From: Pogona vitticeps
Lineage: Eukaryota; Chordata; Lepidosauria; Squamata; Agamidae
Assembly: GCF_051106095.1 (NCBI RefSeq)
Contig: NC_135794.1
Location: 22,570,747-22,634,746, forward strand
Length of the DNA stretch: 64,000 nucleotides
Direction of reading: 5' to 3'
Shown: positions 12,530-25,427 of the stretch, piece after piece
Numbering within the stretch: the stretch's first letter is position 1
Layout: every line of letters begins with the position of its first letter
Position numbers and translations under genes: made by a program
The notes under the pieces: model-generated
The model's input: only the letters and a program-made list of their open reading frames with translations
Told to the model about the DNA's origin: nothing
Databases searched by the model: none

Positions 12530-12780
12530 CCTCTGAAACCAGACAAGATTCGTCGCTGGGCATTTTTAAGACCCAACTAAAAACCTGCATGTTTAAGCAG
12601 GCCTTCCCTCCAGTCAATACTTAGTTTCTTTCTCCTTCACTTTTTCTCTGTTACTTTCCAGCTTGAAGAATTTGTCTACCGTTTATTGTTTATTGTCTTA
12701 TATTGATTTACTTTTCTTGTTTTCAGTTACTCTACCTTGAAATGCCCAACCCTGTTTAGCAGCCAAAATCAGCCACGACG
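12530..12780 (+). mobile_element. L2-type LINE 3' fragment (degenerate)
   Basis: Encodes traces of a FKTQLKTCMFKQAFP-like end (TTTTTAAGACCCAACTAAAA, then TGTTTAAGCAGGCC), followed by a T-rich 3' tail. Compare the clearer copy at 37,581. Confidence 0.4.
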
Positions 12781-12989
12781 AAGCCTTCATGACCATAACA
12801 ATAACAGTACACGAGAATGGTTTTTGATCCATTGGTCCTCCTGAACTGCTAGATTTTGGTTCACAAGTGACAGGTGCTATTCATCTCTGAGATGCAAATA
12901 GGGAAAGTTGCTTTTTAAAACCACCACCCCTAGATTACGCCAGCCAGAAAACCCAGTGGTTTTCCCAAGCAATGGGGTTTCTGTGCATC

Positions 12990-13089
12990 TCCTTCCTTCC
13001 TTCCTTCCTTCCTTCCTTCCTTCCTTCCTTCCTTCCTTCCTTCCTTCCTTCCTTCCTTCCTTCCTTCCTTCCTTCCTTCCTTCCTTCCA
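12990..13089. repeat. (TTCC)n microsatellite
   Basis: About 100 bp of uninterrupted TTCC. Confidence 0.97.
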
Positions 13090-13329
13090 ACAGCGTCTGT
13101 GCCCCAAAGGGAAATGAGCTCTTTGTTCTGCTAAATAAACAAGGGGGATTTGGAGAAGGGCACTCTTTAATTCTGCTTTCCAATCGATTATGTGAACTTT
13201 GACACCACCACGGGGCGGCAGGGCAGAAAGGAGCGAAGGAGCAGGGTCTCTGACAAGGAGAAATTGCCCTCTCGCCCTCCTCCTCATCAGGTCTATCAGG
13301 GGCTCACGCCAAGCCGGGCCTGGGGACAG

Positions 13330-13590
13330 CCCCATAGAGACCTTTAATCCACAGGGATCAGTAAATTAAGCCACTAAAGCATGAAGGGCTTGAGTTGTCT
13401 TTAATCGCCCTCTTTTGTATATCAGGGCAACCGGGCTAAATGGCCGTGCAAAGAGAAAAACCCACACGGGGGTCAAAAAAGGATGCCGGGGGCGATTAAC
13501 CCGCCTAACCTCTCCATTGCGAGGGCAAAGGGCTTGGCCGGAGACTGTGATGTTGTCAGGAAATAGGGCCAGAGATTACCGATAGGTGGA
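13330..13590. other. Single-copy AT/homeobox-like block, possible conserved non-coding element
   Basis: Free of recognisable repeats, with several TTTAATC and TAAATTAAG-like words and no coding frame. Conservation is a guess from composition only. Confidence 0.25.
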
Positions 13591-13756
13591 AGAAATGGAA
13601 GATCGCTCAGAAGCCCCAGCACTGTTGGCTCCCAGTTTCTGGAAGAAAAGCAAAAGTCAATCCAATAAAAATCAAAGACACCACAACTGTAATAATATCC
13701 TCTTTTTATATACAGCAGGTCTCTGTATACAGACGGTTATGGTGCTCCTCTGGAGT

Positions 13757-13905
13757 ATTCTAGGCAGCGCAGGGGTTTAGGCATCTGGCTCCAGGGCCAG
13801 AGGTTGGGAGTTCAGTTCCCCCACTGCACTTCCTTGAGAGGGGCTGGACTTGATGACCCCATAGGGTCCCTTCCAGCTCTGTAGTTCTAAGATGAGGATG
13901 ATTCT
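13757..13905 (+). mobile_element. tRNA SINE (GACTTGATG-tail type), near full length
   Basis: Head GCAGGGGTTTAGGCATCTGG, B box GGGAGTTCAGTTCC, body GGGGCTGGACTTGATGACCC, tail CTGTAGTTCTAAGATGA. Confidence 0.7.
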
Positions 13906-14274
13906 TGAGCTCCCCAGCCAGTCTGCTCTCTTAGAGGACAGAGTATACTGCACTGCCTGATCTAAACACCTTAAGCTAACCTCCTGCCCTCAGGTGTGAG
14001 AGAGGGCCATCAACTGCTGTGTTCACCTAGAGAAGGTTCACCTGCCAGGCCGGTTGCCTCCCGGATGTGGCATGGTGGGTGGTGTCATTTTGTCCTTTTG
14101 CCCAGGCCAGAAAAGAACATGAGCGGTCTCTGTCAGCAGAAACTGGGTGATGTCCCCAGTGGCCTTGTGCATGGGTCAAAGCAGAGGTGGAAGGTGGAAA
14201 GGTTGGTTGTGAAGAACCACAACACAATGATGGCTTCCAGTTAGCTGAGGACTTTCTTGATGGAACACACATTT

Positions 14275-14455
14275 GGTTGTTGTGGGGTTTTCGGGCTCTT
14301 TGGCCGTGTTCTGAAGGTTGCTCTTCCTAACATTTCACCAGTTAGGCGAAACGACTTAATGTTAGGAAGAACAACCTTCAGAACACAGCCAACAACCAAA
14401 AAAACCCCACAACAACCATTAGATCCCGGCCGTGAAAGCCTTTGCGAATACATTG
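14275..14455. mobile_element. Foldback element, copy 1
   Basis: Long imperfect palindrome. The left arm GGTTGTTGTGGGGTTTTCGG and CTGAAGGTTGCTCTTCCTAA are mirrored on the right by TTAGGAAGAACAACCTTCAG and CCCCACAACAACC. The outer arm with AGATCCCGGCCGTGAAAGCC is present only on the right. No coding capacity. Confidence 0.7.
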
Positions 14456-14459
14456 AACA

Positions 14460-16120
14460 CACATTTGTTGATTGTCAAGGCCGGTCCTGAAATAATAGCT
14501 GAATGTCTCCCACAGAGCAGCCCCATGTTCTGGAGGATTTGAAGGAGAGTGTGATCTGTAGTCCACTTTTACGTTCCAGTCTGCGCACTGCATTCGCCTC
14601 ATGGTTCCCTTGGCAGATAAAGGTCAACACGATCCTGGAGCATATTTAACAATCTTCTGTGGCTCCACATTACTGTGTAAGAGCAGAGAAGGAAGCTTGG
14701 AGAGCTTTCAGACACCTCCTCAAGAACAATGTTCAGAGCTGTTTTTTCCTACCACTAGTGGGTCTCTCATCCCAGAACTCCAGGAGGACTTTCTGAGGAG
14801 CCACATCATGTGGCAAATATTTTTTTAAAATAATTATTATCATTTGAAAAGACAAAGAGAAAAGGCTGCCCTGCCATAGAGTTGACTAAGGAAGACACAT
14901 TTTTACTCCTTTCTTTGCAGAGGTGCTCCCCCAAGTGGCCAAAAATGGTCTGTTTCTCATAGCAGAAATTCCAAAAAGAAAATGAAAAAAGTCATGGTGG
15001 CATTTCAATATATTTGAATATAAGCTTTCATGGAACATAGTCCACTTCTTCAGATGTATGTGGTAGAGACTGCGTGGTAAAACATTAGCTGAGAAACAGT
15101 GCTGTTTGGTTGCATTCCACACCTAGGAATGATTTATGACTTCTTCTTGGCTTTCAGTCCTTTTGACGCTTGAAGTTCTGTAAACAACAATGATTAAAGG
15201 AAACAACAGAGGAACAACATGTGGCAATGTAAAGAATGGAAGACTTTACCTTTTAAACCTTCTTCTGAAAAGCTGGGTCTGGTAGTTGTGAAGGAAAATA
15301 CAAGTAAATAACAATATAATTATTACATTTGGTAATGTCTTCACAAGCCTTGGCTTATATTTAATCCATTGATATGGATGTGCAGCATGTGTACATATTT
15401 TATCTCAGCTGTTTCCCTGTGGAAACAGAAAATGTTGTAGCAGACAGTTTTCCTCAGCCTCTTTAATTTAAAAAGCTTTGTTTTGTGGTTGGTCACTAAA
15501 AGGCAATCAAAGGTTTAATTTGCAACTCCAGCTGCTAGGACAAGCCTCTCTGAGGAAATCTCCTTAAATGAAGTACTGCAAGATGTCTTCTTAATATATA
15601 TGCATCCTTTTGCGTGGCAGGTCTTTATTCCTCATTTAAAGGGGACTACCTACACATCACCAAAATGTGCCCCTGGGGGGGAAAAGAAGGAAAGAGTAGA
15701 GTGATCAGCAAAAGATTCCCATGTGCAATTTTTTTTCATTCATGTAGTTAATTAGTCACCACAATTTAGACAGAAGTGCAACCCATCTCCATGAATCAGG
15801 GAGGCCATGATTAGCCTACTAAACCTGCTGTCATGAACAGCTTCTAAATCTCTGCCAGGTCTGCAATTCTTTCAAAATGGGCTTGGGTTACAGAGCTCTT
15901 TAAATAAAGGTTACCTTCAAACAAAGGATGGACAGCTTTCCAAACAAAAGACCATCTTCTGTAAAGGAGGAAAGATGATTACTCCACTTCAGCCATACAG
16001 TAAACTGGTGGTAGGCAGCACAGATCTTCTCAGTCTATAAAAAACCCCCACCACAAACAACAACAAAACCCCACAACCTTACCCTCTTATCTCTGTGTAT
16101 AATGAGCCTGGGGAGGTTGG
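14460..16120. other. Non-coding, mostly single-copy-looking
   Basis: No gene found. 15,440-15,900 is AT-rich and free of recognised repeats, with words such as TAGTTAATTAGTCACC and CATGATTAGCC. It is a candidate regulatory stretch, unproven. Confidence 0.3.
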
Positions 16121-16129
16121 GGTCCCATC

Positions 16130-16214
16130 AATTTCACTCAACTTGTAGTCAATTTCAACTCCAGCTTGTAGTCAATTTCACTCAGCTTGTAGTCAATTTC
16201 AACTCCAGCTTGAA
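16130..16214. repeat. Short minisatellite, unit about 22 bp
   Basis: About four units of AGCTTGTAGTCAATTTCA with alternating CTC and ACTCC joints, i.e. a 44-bp higher-order period. Confidence 0.85.
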
Positions 16215-17371
16215 ATGCACAGAAACTGTCCAGGGTGCTGAAACAGTTTGGGGGATGTGGCCCCCTGCCTTGGGGTTGCATATGTGAAGTTCAGACTAAA
16301 ACCCAAGATGGTTCCTCTGCAGTTAATGTGTTGTTAACTAACACAACAATCCTAACAGTGTTTTGCTCCCCATGAAGAGGATTCCTGAGCTCCATTCTGC
16401 TTTCGTAGAGGAATATGCTCAGAAACAACACAAGAAGAGCAGAAAGAGGTTAGTGACTGGTCGTGTAGGGAAACAGGGGGCAACCCAGCCCAAATGTCAC
16501 TGGGAATCAGATTCCCAGAGAACTGGTGTTCCTATAAATATAGTACGACACACAGAACAAGAAGCACAGACTCACTGTCTTCGCGCTTTTCATTTCTTTC
16601 GTTCTTTTCTTTATTTAATGCAGCTTACATTCCCATATTCTTCTCTACCCATTGGTTTTGTCTGCCTAATGAAAAAGCCATGCCTTGGGGAAAAAAATAA
16701 CAAAAGGAACACAGGATGGGGTAGGGGAAAGTCGAAAGCACATTAGCTTAATATTAAGGGAAAGCTGCCACCTTCTGATGGCTGCTTGTAACGGACCTTT
16801 CCCGACGGTCTCTTTTCTAAGATTTTGCATTCTGGTCCCTTTTGAGTCATGCCACTGAGGATCATTAAGAATTCCCTTTGGTTTGTTTATAAACTGGTCA
16901 GACTTTTCAAATTTAGATATAAATTTGAAACAGAGAGCCTGAGATTATTATTTTTTTTTAAGTATTTTTTGAAAAATAGGAGCTGGCATCTCTGTTACAG
17001 GCATGTTTAGCCATCAGCCTAAATCAAATCCGCTAGGGCAGGGAACCCCGAACCATTTCTATGCAAAGCATGTGATCCATCCAATGAGCCAGACACATAA
17101 GTCCTGAAACATGAATGTCTGTCTTGCTCACAAAGGAGATTTCAGATTGACAACCCAAGGCGGAGAGCCCTGTTCTTAACCACCGTCTGGGCAACTTTCC
17201 CACCCTTTGTAAACAACAGGGAAGACGCAGAAGAAAGTAGACCGAGAGTCTTGTCCTTCTGGGAGTCGGTTCCAAATAATCGTGGAGCCCAGCAAGCCAA
17301 ACACTGAGCAGAAGCCTCCATAACAAAATCCTCAGGGCCCTGTTTCATGGCACACTAAAATAGCACAGCTA

Positions 17372-17722
17372 GATAAAGGTAAAGGTTTCCCTTGAGATTT
17401 AGTCCAGTTGTGTCCAACTCTAGGGCGTGGTGCTCATCCCCGTCTCCAAGCTGTAGAGCCAGTGTTTGTCTGAAGACAGTTTCCATGGTCACGTGGCCAG
17501 CACGACTAGACACGGAACGCCATGACCTTCCCACCATGGTGGTCCCTATTGATCTACTCACATTTTTACATGCTTTTGAACGGCTAGGTTGGCAGGAGCT
17601 GGGACGAGCGAGGGGAGCTCCCTCCGTTGCATGGATTCGATCTCACAACGGCTGGTCTTCTGACCTTGCAGCACAGAGGCTTCTGCAGTTTAACCCGCAG
17701 CACCACCACATCCCTGAGTAGC
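17372..17722 (-). mobile_element. Sauria SINE
   Basis: On the minus strand: tRNA-like head ending at 17,722, B box region AGATCGAATCC, AACCTAGCCGTTC, GTCGTGCTGGCCACGTGACC, and 3' end TAAACCTTTACCTTTAT-like. The family is squamate-specific and uses BovB machinery. Sister copy at 37,091. Confidence 0.85.
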
Positions 17723-17954
17723 ACAGCTACTCATGAGCGAAGATCTAGATGGCCTAATCCGAAAACATAACTATAGCATCAGAAGCAAGGGTGGAAAGCA
17801 AAGCTTGGAAGAAAAGTGGCCAAATGTCAGTCTGTGTTCAGAAGAAGAGGGTCAGGCATTAAAGAGACTGAAATCGGACCGGGGCATTCTACATGGAAGT
17901 AGAATTCTGCATGTACCTGAAGGGCCATCATGCAGAAGAAAGCAGTGGCATCAT

Positions 17955-17992
17955 CATCATTGAGCTGTAGAGCTGGAAGGGACCCAAGCAGC
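17955..17992 (-). mobile_element. SINE tail fragment
   Basis: GAGCTGTAGAGCTGGAAGGG matches the reverse of the GACTTGATG-tail SINE 3' end. Confidence 0.4.
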
Positions 17993-19700
17993 AGAAATCA
18001 GCAGAGGAGGAAAAGACCTAAAATGATACAGTCTAAAAAGCCCATTACTCTCTCCATTGGGTTCCCCTTCAATGTGTTACACCGGAACATTTTTACTAGA
18101 GAGAAATCAAAATCAGCCAGCAGCAGGACGTATCTATTTTGGACTAGAGAAACTGTATTAACTACAATTCACAGGATCCCCCGCCCTCCTGGCCACGTTG
18201 CCTTCAGCATTGTGGGCTCTTTTGTAGTCCATAAGAGTAACTTTCCCAAACTGGTTTTAAGCACCAATCTAATACTTAAAAAAATAAAATAAACCAAGGA
18301 TTTGCTGGAGCTCTTTACAGTGTCCTTTAAAAATTTTTAAATGTTTGATTCTGGCCTTAAATATGACTCCTGCTTCTTGGTCCTGTTCTTTCGTGTTGTC
18401 ACTCTATCTTTCCTTTCTCGGGGTGTGCTTTAACAATATTTGACCCATGCCACGTGGAAAGCTTTGGCTTGAATCCTCTTTCCATAGGGTACCATAAACT
18501 GTACCCACCATGCATGGTCTTTTGGCTCCTTCATCACAAACTCAGGGGAACCCAGGCTGTGTGCTGCATGGCACAGCCGGCCATGCACCAAGGTGCACAA
18601 CGGAGGGCCAAAATGGGCAAAAACTCCTGGCGTGGTACCACTTCCGTGCTTGTCGTGCCACTGTAGGATGTTGGCCTAAAATCATGATGAGCCAGCGTAG
18701 AAAGGCCACACGGATATAAGCACATATAAAACATTAGCATCATTATTCCATGGCCAGGAGGTCTGGGATATTATCTTTGGGGGGGGGGGAAAGGTTTTTT
18801 GGAATTTTCTGGTGTGTGTGTGTTTTTAAACCCTCTCGGTGTGCGTTTGTGTTATGTACGAGAAAGATAAAGAGGGAGGAAACGAGAGAGAGGGATGCTG
18901 AAAAGAAATGGAAGCATTCTGACAGCCTTGATGGGCAGAGTTAAAATTTCTGTTTTCTCTCCCAAAAGCTCACAAGCCCATCAGAGAGGTCCCTCCCCTC
19001 TCTTCTCTCTTTCCCATTTCCTTCAGAAGGAGAATAACCTGTGGTATTTCTTCCCCCCCCCTCTTTCTCGAAACTAATGGACTCCTTAAATAGGAAAAAT
19101 TACACCCTGTAATTAAGATCTTGCTTTTTAAAATGATTAATCATTCTAAACCCTTTGAGTAACATTCCACTTATTTCTCTGCCTCACATTGAAATGCAGA
19201 TCGGAGAAGGGAGTGGGGGAGGCGAGCTGCTCCCAACTGGAGGAGCAATTAAATCCTCCACAGCTGCCCTTCTGTATGGCGATCCCTCCAGATGTCCAGT
19301 GATCCTCACCCAGGCATCCGGGTGCCTGGGGGACTCGGAGGAAGCTGCGTCAGCTCAGCCTCCGCTCACGAATGGGGGAGCCACTCGGATGCACGGCCTT
19401 TCCGTCTTATGAAAGCTAACCTTTCAGCTACGCAGGGGAGAAAGATCCTTTGGAAAAATCAGTCCAGAAACATAAAAGAAGGGCCTTATTAAGTTGGGTA
19501 AAGGAAGCAATGTAATGGTTTTCTTGTCTTCTCCAACTTTCATTCAGAGGGTACAATCCAAATCACACAGGTACAAATTTCAAGAAAGGAGATTTCTGAA
19601 AACATGAGAAAAGCTTCCTGATTCTACTACTTCTTTGACACTAGGAGAGCCAGCCTGAGGCCCCAGGCCAAACTGTTTCAGAAGGGGGAACTGCATTCTG
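17993..19700. other. Non-coding, no gene recognised
   Basis: 18,760-18,960 has G and TG runs. 19,080-19,200 is an AT-rich, repeat-free block with a TGATTAATCA palindrome at about 19,133-19,142, a possible homeodomain-type site. Confidence 0.3.
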
Positions 19701-19960
19701 TATAATTGCCGTGTATAAGACACCTCCCATGTATAAGATGCCCCCCCACTTTTCTAATCCAAAATTAAGAAATCTAAGTGGGGCTTAGCAAGTGTAGGGG
19801 GAAAGGGATCAAAGTGCTGCAGGATCGCTTTGATCCCTGCTTTCCCCTCCACTTGCTTTTGTTCCCTCCTCAGCTTACTTCCGTGTATAAGACGACCCTC
19901 AATTTTTAGTCGAAAGATTTTAGACAAAAGTATAGTCTTATACATGGGAAAAATATGGTA
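19701..19960. mobile_element. Non-autonomous DNA transposon (GTGTATAAGAC ends)
   Basis: Left GCCGTGTATAAGACACC and right GTCTTATACATGGGAAAAAT are inverted. Internal repeats of the same word occur at 19,729 and 19,882. No transposase. Confidence 0.55.
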
Positions 19961-19964
19961 ATCT

Positions 19965-22900
19965 ACTAACTTCCCAGAACAAGCTTTCCTTAGACGTGGA
20001 TGCCTCGGTACCCAAATCAAGCCTGTGGTTGCCTGTCAATGGCCAATAGCAAGCCAAAGCATGCTAAATGCAAGATATGTAGGTGGGGAAACTCATGTGC
20101 TATGGCAAGCAAACCCTTTTCACCAGTTCAGGGAGGAGCTCTGCACAAAACGGACTCTGTGCATCATCCAAATTGACTCCCAGAAGAGGGGAAGTCTTTT
20201 CTCCAAGTTTTTTTCAGTGATTACTCCGTGGAGACCAGTTGGTGATATTTTAGTGGGGAACTTCCTGCATTTAATGGAACTGGTTGCTTCTGAGCACCCT
20301 CCCGATTCTATCTGGTGTTTTCTTTCTGACCACCACCAAGGTGCTATCAGAGCCATCCACTGTTGTGATTTCTCAAAATGGAGTACAGCATCTTGGAATA
20401 CGAGCCCCCCTTCGACTCAATGGCCATGTATTTGTTCTCTGTTCTCTGCTGGGAGACTCTTGTAAAGAAAGGTAGACCAGATAAGCTTTGATGTGAGCCC
20501 ATAAAGCACACACAAAGCACAGAAATGTCCCTTTCCTGGATTACAGATCCCAGAATCCCCCAGAAGCATTGCCTTTGGAGTGACAGGTATGAGCCCTGGT
20601 CAGTCCAGGCTCACTAGGTGCATTGATTCCAAATGAAATGTCCTTGCTTCCGCAGATAGAAGCGGATTTATCCGTGTATCTCTGCTTGCTTTCTGTTGCC
20701 CTCAAAAGACCAAGTCCAACGGGAGGCCTCAAATCCCCCAAATCTCCCATTTGACTTTCGGTATCAGCTAGGAGGTTGACTTTGTGAAAGAAAACGGGAA
20801 TAACAAACGGCCATAAGAAGCCCCAGAACCCAACGGCAGATGTTTATCCCACCATCTTCTTCATTGTTGTCTGTGGACCACTTTTTCCCTCCCCAGTGGG
20901 AGACTCTTAGATGTGTTGGGGGGGAATTCCTGTGGTGTCTGGCCATTCCCTTTCCATCAACTCTGGGGTGACCAAAAGTGACCCGGCTTGTTTCTCTCCT
21001 CCCGCCTTCTCTTCTCCTCCTCCTAAAGAAGCCATAATGTCGTTCCACTGGCATTCCCGGTGGGGCAAGGCAGGCGTGAGTGGGTGGGTGCGGGAGAGAG
21101 ACTTTGTTTTTCTAGGCCAAAGCCAACAAACAACCGGGAGGATCTTATCCCGACCGACCAGCCTGTTTGCACAGTCCCCCCCCCTTTTTTTATTTTTCCC
21201 AGACAACACGCCCGGGCCTGAAACGAAAGGGGTGCCACATCAGTATGCAGGAGGGCAACCCGCGGGCCCGACGGATTAACATAAAACACTCTAGGAGGTA
21301 AATAGACATACAAGCCAGCCACTGTGCCGTGAGGGCGCACCGCTTTGTGAGGGAGCCTCTATTGTCGCAGCAGCTCCTGAAGGAAAGAAGGGACAGAGAA
21401 AGGGCTCCTGTGTTGGTTTCTTACACTTTTGACTGTCGGATTTAAAAAAAATAAAAAATAAAAAAAGGAATGGGGGCGTGAAGGACTGCCAAGCGACCAG
21501 GAGAGAACTTTTTAACAGGCAAAGTTAGGGACATCAATTACGGCTGGATAAAGACGTCTGCTTACAGCTTAGTTACGGGCACCTCTTTTTTTTTAATTCC
21601 CTCACACACATACCCCTTTTTTTAACAACCTAAGGCTAGCTATGGATGCCTTTGCCAATCTAATTGGGAGAGGGCGACTTTCTAAACCAACCCCAGTCTT
21701 AACGGAGGCTGGGGAGAATGCCAATGAGCCAGTGTCGGTGATTCTGGGGGAAACCTTGAGGGGCCAAGAGCAGGAAAGAAGAGAGGAAAAGAAACCGGGG
21801 AGGGGGGGAAGCAGGTTACTCATGTGTAAGAAAGTCACTTGCCCTGACAGCCATTGGGGAGGGGGTCCTGTCTTCTCCGGAGGCTCACGCTCCTGGTCTA
21901 AGGAGCTTCATTTCACGAGAATAATACTAAATCTTTTCATACGGCTTTAATATTGTTGAAGGAACCAAGGGTATTGATCCTGTTTGGAAACCATTAGGAG
22001 ATGATGATGTTCTGAGGAACCAGCCCATTCCCAAGGAGGACATCTGATTCAATGCCAAATCAGAAGCGTATGATGATTTGTTCTAAAAGAGAGCGGAAGG
22101 GTGTGTGTGAGGAAGACTTTCACCTTACACATATTTTTGCTTACACCCTTTCGGTGCCTGTGGCCAGGTTTTTGAAGTTGCCTCCTAGTTGACTTAAAAT
22201 AAAGACAAAGCGATCAAGCAGAAGTGAGATCTTGCGCGCAGAACAGAAGTGTTCGCTGAGGGCAAATCCGTACATTCCCACCGTGATGCGGCAGACATTG
22301 ACCCGTGGCTTGCCCTGTAAGAAAGGTCAATGGGATGGTTTGACCACCATACTTCCCACAAGGCTGGTCAGGATCAGAGGGCCTCACAGACATTTTCTGC
22401 TCCAGGATCTTTTGGGAACCAACCAGGATGTCTAGAAACTTAAGGAAGAGAGGGAAGAATATATGTGCCTTCCATTTTTTAAAATAAAGTGCCATTTCTT
22501 GATGTTAAACTGCCGCAGACGTCCTTTTGACCAATTTGAAAGAATCATGGCTTCTAGAATTTTCCAGAGGGGGGGGGGAAATCACATTTTTTGTTTTTTG
22601 TTCTTTTTTTTTTTCCAGTGCAGAAACCAATTTTGTTCAGTCAGAGAGGTGAAGAAATTAGACGGGGGCCGGAGTCTGGTGCTTACCATTTGGCAAATGT
22701 TTTTGCCAAGAAAACGTCAGCGTTAATGCTCACTCGTCCTCATTCAGGTTATGTTGGAAATTCATCATCTCTCACCACTGTGGTGAATATCGCAACATTA
22801 ATCCTTAATAAGGGGTTTAGTAAGGTGCTGGTTTGAAACTCCGAAATAATTTCAAATGACTAGAATTGCCTAGAAGGATCAAATGTTTTATTTAAATAGT

Positions 22901-23580
22901 TAGTTGTGTTTAATTTAATTTTAAACAGTTAAATAGTTAAGTTTAAATAGTTGCTAAAGTCCTCCGACACTAACGGATTGACCAAAACTCAACATTTCAT
23001 TTAAGTTCATTGCTTTTGAAGGGCCTTAAGAATTGGATTACATGAAGAGTCCACTTTTCCAGCTATCCCGACTTCAGTTATAGACTGTCAGAAGAAAAAC
23101 ACCCCTTCATTCCACGTGAATCTCACAACCAGTTATGGTAGAGGACGCTAGCCTTCCTCATGTATTCCCAGTCGGCTGGTTACCAGCAACATATTAGGCA
23201 TGCACTTAGAGGTTGCATTCACATCTGCTTTCCTCATTTCTCCCATTCAGGGAGAATGGGAGAATATTTCTGAAAATATTTCTTGACCCAGCATTAGTCT
23301 GTGGAACTCCTTGCTACAGGATGTGGTGATGGCATCTGGCCTAGAAAAGAGGATTGGACAGATTCCTGGAGGAAAAGTCCATCGCAGGTTACAAGCCATG
23401 ATGGGGATGTCTAATCTCCAGGTTTAAAAGGGAGGGACCTCCAAATGCCAGATGTAGCAGAAGGGGTATCAGGAGACAGGGAGACAGGGATCTCAACAAC
23501 AGTAATGATCCGACAGAAGCTGAATTGAACCCCGTGTCAGCCCAGGGATGTTGGAAATTAATTCCCTGAGCCATGCCCTA
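19965..23580. other. Non-coding, largely repeat-poor
   Basis: No gene found. Open frames of up to 146 codons (20,025-20,465) show no domain. 21,290-21,600 and 22,690-23,110 are repeat-poor AT-rich blocks. 22,885-22,952 has TTTAAATAGTTA repeats. Confidence 0.3.
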
Positions 23581-23585
23581 ACTTT

Positions 23586-23760
23586 AGAATAGGTTTGGAA
23601 GGGGGCTATGAAGTCATCAAGCCAACCCCCTGATCAGTACAGGAAACCAAACCAAAATATATCTGTCAGATGGCTGTCTTAACTTTCTCCAGCACAGGAG
23701 CGGTCGTTTCTGCTCTCATTGTCTCTGTAAATGAAAACGGTCCAAATTGAGAAGCCCCCA
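23586..23760 (-). mobile_element. CR1 LINE 3' fragment, older copy
   Basis: Same order of words as at 1,146 (GGGGGCTATGAAGTCATCAA, CCCCCTGATCAGTACAGG, CTGTCAGATGGCTGTC) but more diverged and lacking the ATTCTATG tail. Confidence 0.5.
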
Positions 23761-25427
23761 CCCCATAAAAATGTAAATACAACCTCTCCATCTTATAATC
23801 AGTTTTGCTGGCCAAGCACTTCTTTTTAGAGAGAGAATGATGGTTAAAATGCAGACAGAGGTGACATTTTCTTCATTTCCCTTATAACCACAAACGGACT
23901 TAATTTTCTCTCCCGTAATGAATGTGTGAACCGGAATGCAATTATCCTTTTAGTTTTCACACTTTTGATGAAGTGGCTCTCTTCCAAAACAAAAGAAATG
24001 CCGACTTTTGCATTAGGAGGAATTGTGTATTTTTCAAAAAGGCCTTTTTAGAGGAAAACACCTGTCTGGAGAAAAGTGCCTACAAAAATACTCATCTTTG
24101 TACCTTTGGAAAGATCTACGAATTTTCTAAAAGCCTCGGCTGACTTTTGAAAAGTTGCAAGTGGACGTGTGGGGAAAAACACAGAGATGGACTGGTGTAT
24201 GGGAAGAGAAATGTCAACAGTGTAAGATCCATCCATCAGCAGATCAGAGATGTATATAGGGTGTTTTAGAGATGATACTCATGTAGAGGTTTGGCTCCGT
24301 TCTCTGCTCTTTCTGGAATCGAAAAAGCCATTATTTTAACCATATTCTGGATTCCCTGGATGCATTGGTAGTTTTCTTGGAATGGGACAGTTTCCCTTCT
24401 GACAGGGAACTAGATTTACCCATCACAGCCTGAAATTATGATATAATGGAATCCCGGCCAATTTTTGTCCACGAGCCGCCTCTGAGGGTCTTTTATCCCC
24501 ATTTACCCCCCCTTCCTTCCTCACCCAGCCCGTGTGTTCCTGTCCATCGCCTGCCCCTCAAGCAAGATGCCACCGCGGTTACAGGAAGCCCGCGTCATCC
24601 TCTTGGTTGGGATTCAAGACGAGATGTTCTCTGCCAATCAAATGCCAATAAAGATGGCAGGAGGGGGGGGGCGTCAGGGAAAAACTTGTTTGGTCTGAAT
24701 CGCCTTATCCCATTAACCTAAGACCAGCCAGACTGGGGCATGGGCTGTAATCGCGGGCCTCATGTCGCCTCACCTAGCAACCGGGCAGTGAATAGTCTGG
24801 GAGAAAAGGCCATTCTTCTGCCTTGAAAGATTCATCGTCGGGGGCTGAAAGCGGTCCCTCCCCTCGTTCAAATACTTGTCAGCGGGGAGAATACCGCTTA
24901 GATACGAAGCCCGATCAGATCATGGCTAATCTGTTATGCGTGGCCGCCGAGGCGGCCGGCCGACTTTCAAATAACTTTACTGAGTCTGTGCGTGTGTTAT
25001 GTCTGGGAGGGAGACCGTGGGGAGGTGGCCGAGACAATACCGTCTGCTGAAGCCATGGACTGATATTTATTTCCTTTTGGGGGGGGGTCTGCGTTTCCAG
25101 AAGGGCGAGGGTGGTGTGAACTTTCCGTCCCGTTCAGAGTAGACGGGAGACCATGTTGGACGGAATGGCCGCATTGCAAATAAAAAAAGTTGAGATCTGA
25201 AATGAACAACTTCTAGTCTTGGCTCTTCCTTAAAGAAACATCGGAGGAACGTCCATGGTGCAGGATTGCCAAGCAATGGAGGAAAAGATCCCGAAAGAAA
25301 TGTTGTTTGCTTTTGAAGAGAACGGATGGAAGTTCCAGGCCATCATTTAAATAATAATAATAATTTAAAAAAAACCACTATCCTCTCTGCTTACTCATAC
25401 CCAGCAGGAGAAGCTATTTATTTCATT
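23761..25427. other. Non-coding, repeat-poor
   Basis: No gene found. 24,690-25,010 is a GC-richer, repeat-free block containing several CG dinucleotides; its function is unknown. Confidence 0.3.

Noticed and set aside
17355-17721. Opposed open frames of 68 and 109 codons
   Set aside because: They fall wholly in the Sauria SINE.
20025-20465. 146-codon plus-strand frame
   Set aside because: No domain, no flanking splice or promoter signal, and an overlapping minus-strand frame.
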